Assembly (NCBI GenBank): GCA_964527585.1
Contig: CAZGPE010000002.1
Location: 45,493 to 109,492 of the forward strand
From: Fimenecus sp964527585
Lineage (GTDB): Bacteria; Bacillota; Clostridia; Oscillospirales; Acutalibacteraceae
Direction: 5' to 3'
Length of the DNA: 64,000 nucleotides
Shown one piece after another: positions 56,911-64,000 of this stretch. Within the stretch, counting starts at the first letter, position 1, and every line of letters starts with the position of its first letter. The notes beneath the pieces were generated by a model that worked only from the letters and a program-made list of their open reading frames with translations, had not been told where the DNA came from and did not search any database. The translations under genes and the position numbers were made by a program.

Positions 56911-57936
56911 TTATTCGCCCTTCATTTCGAGAAGTTTAACCTTACCGTCGAAAGAAGCCTGAGAAACCTTGATTGAATCGGTGATAGCAGCCTTAATATC
57001 ATCTTCTTCAACACCTAATTCAAGACAGTATTTCTTGTCGATAAACAAATTGTAATCCATAATGTCAGGAAGCTGCATCGGATCCATACCCGATTCAATG
57101 CCTCTCTTCTTATAATCTTTTACAATTTTGCCCATGCCCATTCTCATCATCCAAGGAGCAACGGTAACAACTTTTCTTCCGTGCATTCCTCTTGCATCGA
57201 ATACGATTTCAAGGAATTCGGGCCATGTCATATTATACATACCGATCGGAATTGCTTCAAATCCTGTATGACCTGCTTTGTTTTCAGCGGCACCTGCGAT
57301 TACCTGACCTACCTGACGGCAAGTAAGCATTGCTGTTCCGCCCTTCGGATACATGGTAAAAGGCCATTTATCCATAAACTCGATTTGTTCGATAAGAACA
57401 GTCCAAACAGGCTTTCTGCCGGGCTGTGTACCGAAAATATAAGGAAGTTCAAGAACACAAGCCGAGAAATTCTCATCACAAGCATCTTCGCAAACTTTTT
57501 CCTGAATCATTCTTGATTTCATATAGGGGTTTCTTTCCTCAAGTTTCATTTCGGGTCTGATTTTGTTAAGATATGCAAAATAAGAACCGAGTACAACCGC
57601 TCTCTTTACACCAGCTTTTTTACAAAGCGGGAAAATTCTCTCAAGCGGAGCAACATTAAACTTATGATAATAATCCATTACGGGATAAGGGAACTCAACT
57701 CTTTCGTCAACGCCGGCAGCAAAGATGAAAACATCGGAACCTTCGAGCATTTTTTCGATTTCCTCATCGGATTTCTTGTTAATGTCTCCGAAGATGATTT
57801 CCATTTCTTCCGGAATAGGAGCTCCTTCGGGAAGAGGCGGAAGAGCAACACTTGTTACCTGATGGCCTCTCTTGATAAGAGTAGTAGCAGCCTCACAACC
57901 GAGAAGGCCTGTACCGCCAATCATAAATACTTTCAT
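56911..57936 (-). CDS. NAD-dependent epimerase-like (extended SDR) protein
   Basis: The 341-residue protein has a glycine-rich GGTGLLG (8-14) and an SDR Rossmann fold. In the place of the catalytic YxxxK it reads NPYMKSRMIQEK, so the usual Lys is replaced by Arg. The family includes enzymes and NAD(P)-binding proteins without the Lys, and activity is uncertain. A Met-rich C-terminal half (APWMMRMGMGK, GMDPMQLPDIMDY) is notable. GGAGG precedes the ATG. It lies 50 bp downstream of the classical SDR gene in the same direction, so they may act on one substrate. Confidence 0.82.
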   Translation of the reverse strand: MKVFMIGGTGLLGCEAATTLIKRGHQVTSVALPPLPEGAPIPEEMEIIFGDINKKSDEEIEKMLEGSDVFIFAAGVDERVEFPYPVMDYYHKFNVAPLERIFPLCKKAGVKRAVVLGSYFAYLNKIRPEMKLEERNPYMKSRMIQEKVCEDACDENFSACVLELPYIFGTQPGRKPVWTVLIEQIEFMDKWPFTMYPKGGTAMLTCRQVGQVIAGAAENKAGHTGFEAIPIGMYNMTWPEFLEIVFDARGMHGRKVVTVAPWMMRMGMGKIVKDYKKRGIESGMDPMQLPDIMDYNLFIDKKYCLELGVEEDDIKAAITDSIKVSQASFDGKVKLLEMKGE

Positions 57937-57985
57937 AGTAAACCTCCAATAATTTTATAAAACGGGAATTCATCCCAAAATTAAC

Positions 57986-58819
57986 TTAATCTTTGAACAC
58001 GGGATCAAACAACGGGAGTTTTGAAACTTTCATAACTGTTGAGAAAAGTCTTCCGCCCTGAACGGGAAGAATTCTTCCGAAGTAATTCATAAACGCAGCG
58101 TCAAAGCCGTGAACTCCGAGCGGACGCTTGAGTTTAATATCACGCATAATCATATTAACCATTTTATCACAGGGAGTGCTGACCATATTGAGCATCTTAG
58201 TACCTTTATCATCGGTTTCGCTCTGATCTCTGAAAATATCGGTTTTTGTAAATCCGGGACATACGATACCTACATAGCATTTACCTCTGAGTTCTTCTCT
58301 CAAAGCCTCAGAAAGCGATTTAAGAGCGGCTTTTGATGCCGAATATACCGATGTACCCGCAAGAGTCATAAGAGCTGCGGAAGAATCGACATTTATTATC
58401 GCCGGTGAGGATGATTCCAAAAGCAAGGGCAAAAGCGCATGGATTGAATAAACAGCAGAATAGAAATTTATATCCATTGCCTTTTTTATGTAATCAATTG
58501 AATAGTTCATAAACTTATCAAACTTCGGAAGAATACCCGCATTGTTGATAAGAATATCGGGATGAATACCGTTTTCTTTAAGATAATCGGCAAAATCAAT
58601 CCAATTTTGTTCAACGGAAACATCAAAAAGCTGATAAGAGAATTTATCGGAATAAGTTCCGAGTTCCTCAACAACTTTCTTCATCTTTTCTTCGCTTCTT
58701 GCAATACCGATAACAGTGCAACCGTGTTCTTTGATAAGACGCAACGCTACGCCCTTACCCATGCCGCCGGAAGCACCGGTGATGATAACGGTTTTGTTAT
58801 TCATCCAATTAGTATTCAT
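57986..58819 (-). CDS. SDR family NAD(P)-dependent oxidoreductase
   Basis: This 277-residue classical SDR has TGASGGMG near 14-21, NNAG near 92, a catalytic Ser in NVDSSAAL near 142 and YSASK near 157-161, so a complete Ser-Tyr-Lys set is present. Its roughly 40-residue C-terminal extension (FGRILPVQGGRLFSTVMKV) may contact a membrane or lipid, as in sterol or bile-acid dehydrogenases; that is a guess. The start at 58819 has AAGGAG at 7 nt. Its promoter shares a long inverted repeat with the divergent pheS promoter. Confidence 0.9.
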   Translation of the reverse strand: MNTNWMNNKTVIITGASGGMGKGVALRLIKEHGCTVIGIARSEEKMKKVVEELGTYSDKFSYQLFDVSVEQNWIDFADYLKENGIHPDILINNAGILPKFDKFMNYSIDYIKKAMDINFYSAVYSIHALLPLLLESSSPAIINVDSSAALMTLAGTSVYSASKAALKSLSEALREELRGKCYVGIVCPGFTKTDIFRDQSETDDKGTKMLNMVSTPCDKMVNMIMRDIKLKRPLGVHGFDAAFMNYFGRILPVQGGRLFSTVMKVSKLPLFDPVFKD

Positions 58820-58852
58820 AAGCACACTCCTTGTTGTTAATTTATCTAATAT

Positions 58853-58881
58853 ATTTTACAGCATTGCGACATTTTTTTCAA
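58853..58881 (-). promoter_or_regulatory. Promoter of the SDR gene
   Basis: TTGAAA and TAAAAT are spaced by 17 bp on the minus strand. The left arm of the inverted repeat at 58864-58907 overlaps the -35 box. Confidence 0.65.
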
Positions 58882-58907
58882 TAGCAATACTTAAAAAAAT
58901 GTTGCAA
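58864..58907. repeat. Inverted repeat between divergent SDR and pheS promoters
   Basis: The 15-bp arms at 58864-58878 (TTGCGACATTTTTTT) and 58893-58907 (its complement, 14 of 15 matching) are separated by 14 bp. Each arm covers the -35 box of one promoter. Confidence 0.7.
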
Positions 58908-58929
58908 AAATAATAATTTATGGTATACT
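58902..58929 (+). promoter_or_regulatory. Promoter of the T-box/pheST transcript
   Basis: TTGCAA and TATACT are spaced by 16 bp. Confidence 0.65.
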
Positions 58930-58964
58930 ATATATGCATAAACAGAACAAATCCGAAAACGCTG

Positions 58965-59190
58965 TGAAAAAGTTCAGTAGATAAAGCATTTTTACGAATA
59001 ACAGAGAGGATTCGCAATAGCTGAAAACGAATCTATTCCCGATCTTTATTGAAATTTCACTTTGGAGCGGTACAGCCGAACTTTAAGTAAGTTGTAACGG
59101 CAGCCTCCGTTATGGGCAAGGGAGTGTTTGCTCTTTCAATCGGGTGGTTTACGGTATTTTACTCCGTCCCTTTTGGGACGGAGTTTTTGT
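58965..59190 (+). ncRNA. T-box leader of pheST (phenylalanine)
   Basis: The leader has a Stem I with the AGAGAGG motif (59003-59009), a GGAGC end of Stem I (59064-59068) and a TTC specifier at 59056-59058 followed by A, which reads Phe. Later come the T-box CGGGTGGTTTACGG (59141-59154, with TGGT for the tRNA NCCA end) and a terminator. The GGG...ACGG of the T-box can pair with CCGTCCC of the terminator to form the antiterminator. Uncharged tRNA-Phe should therefore raise pheST expression. Confidence 0.92.
59161..59190 (+). terminator. T-box-controlled terminator before pheS
   Basis: CTCCGTCCC/GGGACGGAG, loop TTTT, followed by TTTTTGTTTTG. Confidence 0.9.
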
Positions 59191-59231
59191 TTTGTTAATA
59201 ATCATAATAACATATTGAAAGGATGAGAAAA

Positions 59232-60251
59232 ATGAAAGATCAACTCAGCAAAATCCACGAATCCGCAAAAGCCGAGTTAGAACAGTTATCAAGTATTCAG
59301 GAACTTGAAAACTTCCGTGTTCAAATTCTCGGAAAAAAAGGTAAACTTACTGCGATTTTGAAACAAATGGGATCTCTTTCAGCCGAAGAAAGACCCGTTA
59401 TCGGTCAGCTCGCTAACGAAGTAAGACAAAACATTGAGGAATTACTTAAAGAAAAAACATCTCAGTTAAAAGAAAAGGAACAGCAGGCAAAACTCGCTGC
59501 AGAAACAATTGATGTTACTCTTCCCGGCTCGCTCTCTCCCATCGGACATAAACACCCTCTTTCAATCGTTCTTGACGAAGTAAAGGATATTTTTATAGGT
59601 ATGGGATTTCAAATCGCAACCGGTCCCGAAGTTGAATGGGATTACTATAACTTCGAAGCGCTCAATCTTCCGCCCGATCATCCTGCGAGAGATACACAGG
59701 ATACTTTTTATATTACGGAAAAAATGCTTTTAAGAACACAAACTTCCCCCGTTCAAATTCGTGTTATGGAAAAGCAGGAACCGCCTATCAGAATAATCGC
59801 TCCCGGCAGAGTTTACCGTTCGGATGCGGTTGACGCCACACATTCACCTTACTTCCATCAAATCGAAGGACTCGTTGTTGACGAAGGAATAACAATGGGA
59901 GACCTCAAAGGCAATCTTATGCAATTTGCGAAGCGTCTTTACGGCGAAAACACCGAAATCCGCTTAAGACCTCACCATTTCCCCTTCACCGAGCCTTCAT
60001 GTGAAATGGATGTTACCTGTTTCAAATGCGGCGGTAAAGGCTGTCCTATGTGTAAAGGAGAAGGCTGGGTTGAAATCCTCGGCGGCGGCATGGTTCATCC
60101 CAAAGTTCTTCAAAACGGCGGTGTGGATTCGGAAAAATATTCCGGCTATGCGTTCGGAATCGGTCTTGAAAGACTCACAATGTTCAGATTTAATATTGAC
60201 GATATGCGTTTACTTTTTGAAAACGATATGCGTTTCTTAAGTCAGTTTTAA
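59232..60251 (+). CDS. pheS: Phenylalanyl-tRNA synthetase alpha subunit
   Basis: PheS carries the class II catalytic core that activates phenylalanine and charges tRNA-Phe as an alpha2beta2 enzyme. The 339-residue protein has an N-terminal coiled coil (about 1-85), HPLSIVLDEVKDIFIGMGF near 107 (in parts), GPEVEWDYYNFEALNLP near 131, motif 2 region RVYRSDAVDATHSPYFHQIEG near 194 (in parts) and motif 3 GFGIGLERLTMFRF-like AFGIGLERL near 312. The start at 59232 has AAAGG at 9 nt, while an ATG 9 bp upstream overlaps that site. pheT follows 12 bp later. Confidence 0.97.
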   Translation: MKDQLSKIHESAKAELEQLSSIQELENFRVQILGKKGKLTAILKQMGSLSAEERPVIGQLANEVRQNIEELLKEKTSQLKEKEQQAKLAAETIDVTLPGSLSPIGHKHPLSIVLDEVKDIFIGMGFQIATGPEVEWDYYNFEALNLPPDHPARDTQDTFYITEKMLLRTQTSPVQIRVMEKQEPPIRIIAPGRVYRSDAVDATHSPYFHQIEGLVVDEGITMGDLKGNLMQFAKRLYGENTEIRLRPHHFPFTEPSCEMDVTCFKCGGKGCPMCKGEGWVEILGGGMVHPKVLQNGGVDSEKYSGYAFGIGLERLTMFRFNIDDMRLLFENDMRFLSQF

Positions 60252-60263
60252 GGAGGTGCCGAA

Positions 60264-62645
60264 ATGAATTTATCTAAAAAATGGATGAGTGATTATGTTA
60301 CACTCAATGTCAGCGACCAACAGTTCGCAGACGATATGACAATATCAGGTTCAAAAGTCGAAAGTTTTGAAACCGAAGGCAGCGAAATTAAAAATGTTAT
60401 TGTCGGAAGAGTAGAATCTCTCGAAAAGCATCCCGACTCCGATCACCTTTGGGTTTGTCAAATAAATGTAGGCGCCGATGAAAACATTCAAATCATTACC
60501 GGTGCTCAAAATCTTTCAGCCGGAGATTATGTTCCCGTTGCAATGGATAACAGTTATGTTGCCGGCGGACATCATATAAAAAAAGGAAAACTCAGAGGAC
60601 TTCCCTCAAACGGAATGCTTTGTTCTTTGGGCGAACTCGGACTTACAGTTCATGACTTCCCTTATGCAATCGAAGACGGTATTTTTGTTTTAGGCGATGA
60701 CTGTGATTTAACACTCGGAAAAGATATTCACGAAGCCATCGGTCTTAACGATGTTATTACAGAATTCGAAATTACATCAAACAGAGCCGACTGCCTTTCA
60801 ATTGTCGGACTTGCAAGAGAAGCTGCGGCAACTTTCGGTGCCGAACTTAAAGTTCCCGTACCTGAAATCAAAAAAACTCACGACGATGTTAACTCTTTGC
60901 TTTCGGTTGAAATCAAAGAACCTTCTCTGTGTTACAGATATGCAGGCGCAGTTGTTGAAAATGTCCGTATCAAGCCCTCTCCGAGATGGATGAGAGAAAG
61001 ACTCCGTGCTTGCGGTGTAAGACCGATAAATAACATCGTTGATATTACCAACTATGTAATGCTCGAATTCGGTCAGCCTATGCACGCTTTCGATTTAAGA
61101 TACCTTGACGGCAACAAAGTTATTGTAAGAAAAGCCGCTAACGGTGAAAAAATCACAACTCTTGATGCAATAGAGAGAGAACTTACTGACGATATGCTTG
61201 TTATAGCCGACGAAAACAAACCCGTTGCCGTTGCAGGTGTTATGGGCGGCGAATATTCGGGAATTATGGATGACACAACAACTATCGTTTTCGAATCGGC
61301 AATGTTTAACGGTGTTTCCGTTCGCCGCACTGCAAAAGCACTCGGAATGAGAACGGAAGCTTCGGCAAGATATGAAAAAGAACTTGACGCAACAGGTTGC
61401 TTGCGTTCACTTATGAGAGCTTTAGAGCTTGTCGAAATGCTTGATGCCGGTGATATTGTAAACGGTGTTGTTGACTGTGATTACAGCGATAAAACTCCCG
61501 TAACTCTCCCCTTTAAGCCCGAATGGGTTAATAATTTTATCGGTATTGATCTTTCAGCCGATGAGCAAAAGGAAATTCTCGAAAAAATCGGATTTGAAGT
61601 TAAAGACGGCATAATTACCGCCCCCTCTTTCAGAAACGACATTGAACATCAGGCTGACATTTCGGAAGAAATCGCAAGATTTTACGGATACGATAAAATA
61701 CCGGACAGAGCGCTTTCCGGTGTTGCCGACGGAAGATATACCGACGAACAAATGCTTGAAAACAAAGTAAACAGCACTATGCTTTCGGCAGGATATTCCG
61801 AAGTTTGCACATATACTTTCATCAGTCCCAAGGAATTCGATAAAATTTTACTTGATAAAGACAGTCCTATGCGCAACTGCGTTGTTATTTCCAATCCTTT
61901 GGGAGAAGATACTTCGGTTATGAGAACCACTGCCGTTCCCTCAATTCTTCAAGTGCTTTCAAAGAATTACAACAACCGTAACGAACAGGCGGCAATTTAT
62001 GAAATCGGACCTGTTTATAAGTATAACGGAACAGACGAACTTCCCGACGAGCCTCAGTTTGTAACAATCGGTCTTTACGGCGCCGATAAAGATTTCTTCT
62101 CGATAAAAGGAATCGTGGAAACACTTATGAAGACAGTCGGAATTAAAGATTACGAAATCGACAGGCTTCAAAACAATCCGACTTTCCATCCCGGAAGATC
62201 TGCCGTTATCACTGTTAACGGAAAAGAACTTGCGAAATTCGGTGAAATACATCCGAATGTAAGAAGCAATTATTCTATCGGAACACGCTGCTATGTCGCT
62301 GAAATTTCAATGGATGTTCTTTTTGAAAACAGACTTGTTGAAAAAGTTTACACTCCGCTTCCGAAATTCCCCGCTATTACAAGAGACCTTGCATTTGTTT
62401 GCGAAAAAGATATACCTGTTGTTTCTCTTGAAAAGATTATATCTTCGGCAATCGGTAAAACTCTCGAAAACATTTCTTTATTTGATGTTTACGAAGGAAG
62501 TCAGGTTGAAAGCGGAATGAAGAGCGTTGCGTTCAGTCTTAAACTTCGCTCCGGAGAAAGAACACTTACCGATGAAGATGCGGACGGCTCAGTTAAAAAA
62601 GCTGTCAAAGCCCTCGAAAAAATCGGTATAAAACTCAGAAGTTAA
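60264..62645 (+). CDS. pheT: Phenylalanyl-tRNA synthetase beta subunit
   Basis: PheT supplies the tRNA-binding, editing and anticodon-binding domains of PheRS. The 793-residue protein has an EMAP-like tRNA-binding domain near 40-150 (GRVESLEKHPDSDHLWVCQI), B3/B4 editing domain near 210-370 (NNIVDITNYVMLEFGQPMHAFD, in parts), B5 domains near 400-470, a catalytic-like core and a C-terminal FDX-ACB domain (FPAITRDLAFVCEKDIP near 700). The length is normal. AAGGAGGTG precedes the ATG. Confidence 0.97.
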   Translation: MNLSKKWMSDYVTLNVSDQQFADDMTISGSKVESFETEGSEIKNVIVGRVESLEKHPDSDHLWVCQINVGADENIQIITGAQNLSAGDYVPVAMDNSYVAGGHHIKKGKLRGLPSNGMLCSLGELGLTVHDFPYAIEDGIFVLGDDCDLTLGKDIHEAIGLNDVITEFEITSNRADCLSIVGLAREAAATFGAELKVPVPEIKKTHDDVNSLLSVEIKEPSLCYRYAGAVVENVRIKPSPRWMRERLRACGVRPINNIVDITNYVMLEFGQPMHAFDLRYLDGNKVIVRKAANGEKITTLDAIERELTDDMLVIADENKPVAVAGVMGGEYSGIMDDTTTIVFESAMFNGVSVRRTAKALGMRTEASARYEKELDATGCLRSLMRALELVEMLDAGDIVNGVVDCDYSDKTPVTLPFKPEWVNNFIGIDLSADEQKEILEKIGFEVKDGIITAPSFRNDIEHQADISEEIARFYGYDKIPDRALSGVADGRYTDEQMLENKVNSTMLSAGYSEVCTYTFISPKEFDKILLDKDSPMRNCVVISNPLGEDTSVMRTTAVPSILQVLSKNYNNRNEQAAIYEIGPVYKYNGTDELPDEPQFVTIGLYGADKDFFSIKGIVETLMKTVGIKDYEIDRLQNNPTFHPGRSAVITVNGKELAKFGEIHPNVRSNYSIGTRCYVAEISMDVLFENRLVEKVYTPLPKFPAITRDLAFVCEKDIPVVSLEKIISSAIGKTLENISLFDVYEGSQVESGMKSVAFSLKLRSGERTLTDEDADGSVKKAVKALEKIGIKLRS

Positions 62646-62651
62646 ATAATT

Positions 62652-62679
62652 AAAAGGCAGAGTTTTCTCTGCCTTTTTT
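62652..62679 (+). terminator. Terminator of pheST
   Basis: An 11-bp stem AAAAGGCAGAG with its complement followed by T-run, 7 bp after the pheT stop. Confidence 0.85.
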
Positions 62680-62691
62680 CCTTTATAAAAC

Positions 62692-62720
62692 AAAAAGCAC
62701 TTCTTTATGAAGTGCTTTTT
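62692..62720 (-). terminator. Terminator of tRNA-Val
   Basis: A 12-bp perfect stem AAAAAGCACTTC with its complement, loop of 5, directly 3' of the tRNA on the minus strand. Confidence 0.85.
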
Positions 62721-62721
62721 A

Positions 62722-62797
62722 TGGTGGACATTAACGGACTCGAACCGCTGACCCTTCGCACGTCAAGCGAATGCTCTACCAACTGAGCTAAATGTCC
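62722..62797 (-). tRNA. tRNA-Val (anticodon GAC)
   Basis: A complete 76-nt tRNA: acceptor GGACATT/AATGTCC, D arm GCTCAGTTGGTAGAGC, anticodon stem TTCGC/GCGAA with loop TTGACGT (anticodon GAC), T-loop TTCGAGT, discriminator A and encoded CCA. Confidence 0.96.
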
Positions 62798-62806
62798 ATT
62801 TGCTAT

Positions 62807-62835
62807 ATTATACAGTATCTTTTTCAAATATGCAA
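62807..62835 (-). promoter_or_regulatory. Promoter of tRNA-Val
   Basis: TTGCAT and TATAAT are spaced by 17 bp on the minus strand, 9 bp before the tRNA start. Confidence 0.7.
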
Positions 62836-62839
62836 CACC

Positions 62840-63094
62840 TCATTTGAAAATAATTCCGCAGATAAGCAAAAAAATTACTGACGGTATTCCGCCTATCGAA
62901 GAAAGCGTCAAAGTATATGAATTTATACTTGTTTCAACACCTAAAAAAGATCCTACATATTTAACCGCAAACAAGGTTGTTATTCCCTGCAACGCCGTTA
63001 ATATCAAAACCGCAAAAAAATGTTTGGTTCTCATCATTGAAACCGCTACCGTTAATCCTGCAATCGCAAAAAGACCGTAAATCGCTATGCTCAT
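62840..63094 (-). CDS. BofA-like pro-sigma-K processing inhibitor family protein
   Basis: This 84-residue membrane protein has two or three hydrophobic helices. It ends in a GSFLGVETSINSYTLTLSS-IGGIPSVIFLL pattern, which resembles the conserved GxxLGIxxxxN...S..GIPG end of BofA. BofA inhibits the SpoIVFB protease that processes sigma-K in the mother cell. The length (84, compared with 87 in Bacillus) and the context of a sporulating clostridium fit, but the match is to a short motif, so the family assignment is moderate. An AAAGGAG ribosome binding site is present. Confidence 0.6.
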   Translation of the reverse strand: MSIAIYGLFAIAGLTVAVSMMRTKHFFAVLILTALQGITTLFAVKYVGSFLGVETSINSYTLTLSSIGGIPSVIFLLICGIIFK

Positions 63095-63194
63095 ATTCTA
63101 CTCTCCTTTTTTGAATTTTATGTTTGATCTCTCATAAAATATAACCGTAATGTCTTAAATATATTTATATTTTTCTTATTTTGGGCTTTTAGTG

Positions 63195-63223
63195 TTGACC
63201 AAAAAGGAAAAATAAAGTAAAAT
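63195..63223 (+). promoter_or_regulatory. Promoter of the 223-residue unknown gene
   Basis: TTGACC and TAAAAT are spaced by 17 bp. Confidence 0.6.
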
Positions 63224-63270
63224 AATATAAATATTGAATTTTTACTTTTTTATATAGATACGGTGTTAAA

Positions 63271-63942
63271 ATGAAAAGAATATTTCCCTTTGAAGTATTT
63301 GACATTATACCGAGCCGTAACGGAATTATCCTCTCTCAAAAAGAATTATATAACGGCACGAGTTATAAAGTCAGCTTTCTTGAATACAATGTCCTTAACG
63401 GTAAGTTTTCTCCCGTTACAAAGGATTACTATCAACTTAATAAATTCGGTGAAAAATATGTTGAAATAACCGAAGAAATCGGTGATTACATTACCTGTGA
63501 AGCGGCGGTTTTCAAAAACAAAACCGTTGCCGTTGTCTATCCTACGGGAGAAACCGGTCTTTTTGACCGAAACGGAAAAAATGTCTGGACGGGAGATTTG
63601 ATTTACCGTGATTGCCCGATAAACAGTGTTGTAGCCGATGCAAATCAGTTTTGGACTGCCGTTCCGCTTCAAAATTCGATTATCAGTTATTCGCTTACGC
63701 AGAAAAAATTCAGTATGCGAATCGGCAGCGAAAACGCACCGACTTTCAGTGAACCCGTTTCATTAAGTCTTTACGGCAACGAACTTTTCGTCTGCAATGC
63801 GGGATCTAATAAAATCAGAAAAATTGATCTTAACAATTATCTTGCAAGCGATTATAAACAATTTGAAGAACCGGTATATAAATACATCAGATCCGCACTT
63901 AAAGAATTTGTAATTTTAAGTTCAGGTGTTTATGTAATATAA
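63271..63942 (+). CDS. Unknown protein with beta-propeller-like repeats
   Basis: I do not recognise this 223-residue protein. It has no signal peptide or membrane segment. The sequence alternates hydrophobic and polar residues in short blocks separated by Asn/Gly turns (EYNVLNGKFSP, GLFDRNGKNVWTGDL, SYSLTQKKFSM, GNELFVCNAGSNKIRKIDL), like WD40/NHL-type beta-propeller blades. A protein-interaction role is possible. The initiation signal is weak (GGTG 5 nt before the ATG). It stands alone between the BofA-like gene and the edge hairpins. Confidence 0.6.
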   Translation: MKRIFPFEVFDIIPSRNGIILSQKELYNGTSYKVSFLEYNVLNGKFSPVTKDYYQLNKFGEKYVEITEEIGDYITCEAAVFKNKTVAVVYPTGETGLFDRNGKNVWTGDLIYRDCPINSVVADANQFWTAVPLQNSIISYSLTQKKFSMRIGSENAPTFSEPVSLSLYGNELFVCNAGSNKIRKIDLNNYLASDYKQFEEPVYKYIRSALKEFVILSSGVYVI

Positions 63943-63951
63943 TTTAATCAT

Positions 63952-63994
63952 AACCACTAGTAAACTAGTGGTTTGCACAGCCCCTATAAGGGGC
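63952..63994. repeat. Two adjacent hairpins at the window edge, possible IS200/IS605-type end or terminator
   Basis: AACCACTAG-TAAA-CTAGTGGTT (63952-63973) and GCCCCT-ATA-AGGGGC (63980-63994) are perfect inverted repeats placed next to each other after the last gene. The first could terminate transcription, although only TTT follows it. The second is far more GC-rich than the surroundings. Subterminal hairpins of this type occur at the ends of IS200/IS605 elements, but the window ends before anything else can be seen. Confidence 0.35.
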
Positions 63995-64000
63995 GCCTAC

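Noticed and set aside
1..64000. CRISPR array, prophage, rRNA operon, integrase or defence island
   Set aside because: No regularly spaced direct repeats, no phage or recombinase genes, and no rRNA or tmRNA signatures were seen in either strand.

Overview
This window looks like a chromosomal segment of a low-GC, Gram-positive, endospore-forming gut Clostridia, probably of the Oscillospiraceae/Ruminococcaceae type. That placement is an inference. It rests on AT-rich intergenic DNA with textbook sigma-A promoters and GGAGG ribosome binding sites, sporulation genes (spoIIR, a BofA-like gene), HPr with both His15 and Ser46, an IPKTG cell-wall sorting motif, a T-box, B12 and M-box riboswitches, a CsoR/CopA copper module, and cytosolic glycosidases (GH20, GH38, GH36) of the kind used on host or dietary glycans. 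Most genes are on the minus strand. I see no prophage, integrase or CRISPR array. The only possible mobile-element trace is a pair of hairpins at the extreme right edge.

Layout. 1-4.0 kb: a DUF5685 gene (cut by the left edge) coupled to metF, then a two-gene unit under a cobalamin riboswitch. That unit encodes a sortase-anchored alpha/alpha-barrel protein and a DUF4430 lipoprotein, which together resemble the two domains of animal transcobalamin/intrinsic factor. 4.1-16.9 kb: PHP esterase, DegV, GH20, spoIIR, pseudouridine synthase, DUF4830, coiled-coil protein, coaD, rsmD, HAD phosphatase, uvrC, ptsH, polysaccharide deacetylase, and mgtE behind an M-box riboswitch plus an unannotated 29-codon leader ORF. 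16.9-26.7 kb: lipase-like DUF2974 protein, the deoC-deoB-cdd deoxynucleoside catabolism genes, tRNA-Arg, ychF, DUF1015, VanZ, an orphan oligopeptide-type binding lipoprotein, tRNA-Ser, a Cof-type HAD and DUF1003.

26.7-32.4 kb is a purine nucleoside uptake and salvage operon (xpt, BMP lipoprotein, ABC ATPase, two permeases). 32.4-39.0 kb is a carbohydrate block: GH38, a NifU-like protein and a phosphohexomutase, divergent from a GH36 alpha-galactosidase. 39.0-43.6 kb holds AlkD-like, pnuC (behind a structured leader RNA), a nucleoside deaminase, marR-tauE with palindromic operators, desulfoferrodoxin and a YgjP-type metallopeptidase. 43.8-48.4 kb: Fe-alcohol dehydrogenase, csoR, copA with a CopZ-like domain fused to its C-terminus, and a GNAT acetyltransferase. 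48.5-54.0 kb: M28 peptidase, then an overlapping operon of DUF2461, CDF transporter, metallophosphoesterase and pyrimidine-nucleoside phosphorylase. 54.1-58.8 kb: a Ser-rich membrane-anchored protein of unknown function and three short-chain/extended dehydrogenases, one with a zinc-ribbon tail. 58.9-64 kb: a Phe T-box with pheST, tRNA-Val, a BofA-like gene and an unknown protein.

Themes that tie the genes together. Nucleoside use appears three times: the xpt/BMP operon imports and salvages purines, while pdp, deoC, deoB and cdd take pyrimidine (deoxy)nucleosides to central metabolism. Metal homeostasis appears in MgtE, CsoR/CopA and CDF. The most unusual item is the B12-riboswitch-controlled, surface-displayed transcobalamin-like pair. 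Next are the mgtE leader ORF with a DPIP motif, the copA-copZ fusion with a retained internal ribosome binding site, the pnuC leader RNA, and a long inverted repeat between the divergent SDR and pheS promoters. Family names come from motif recognition by eye; no database search was run.
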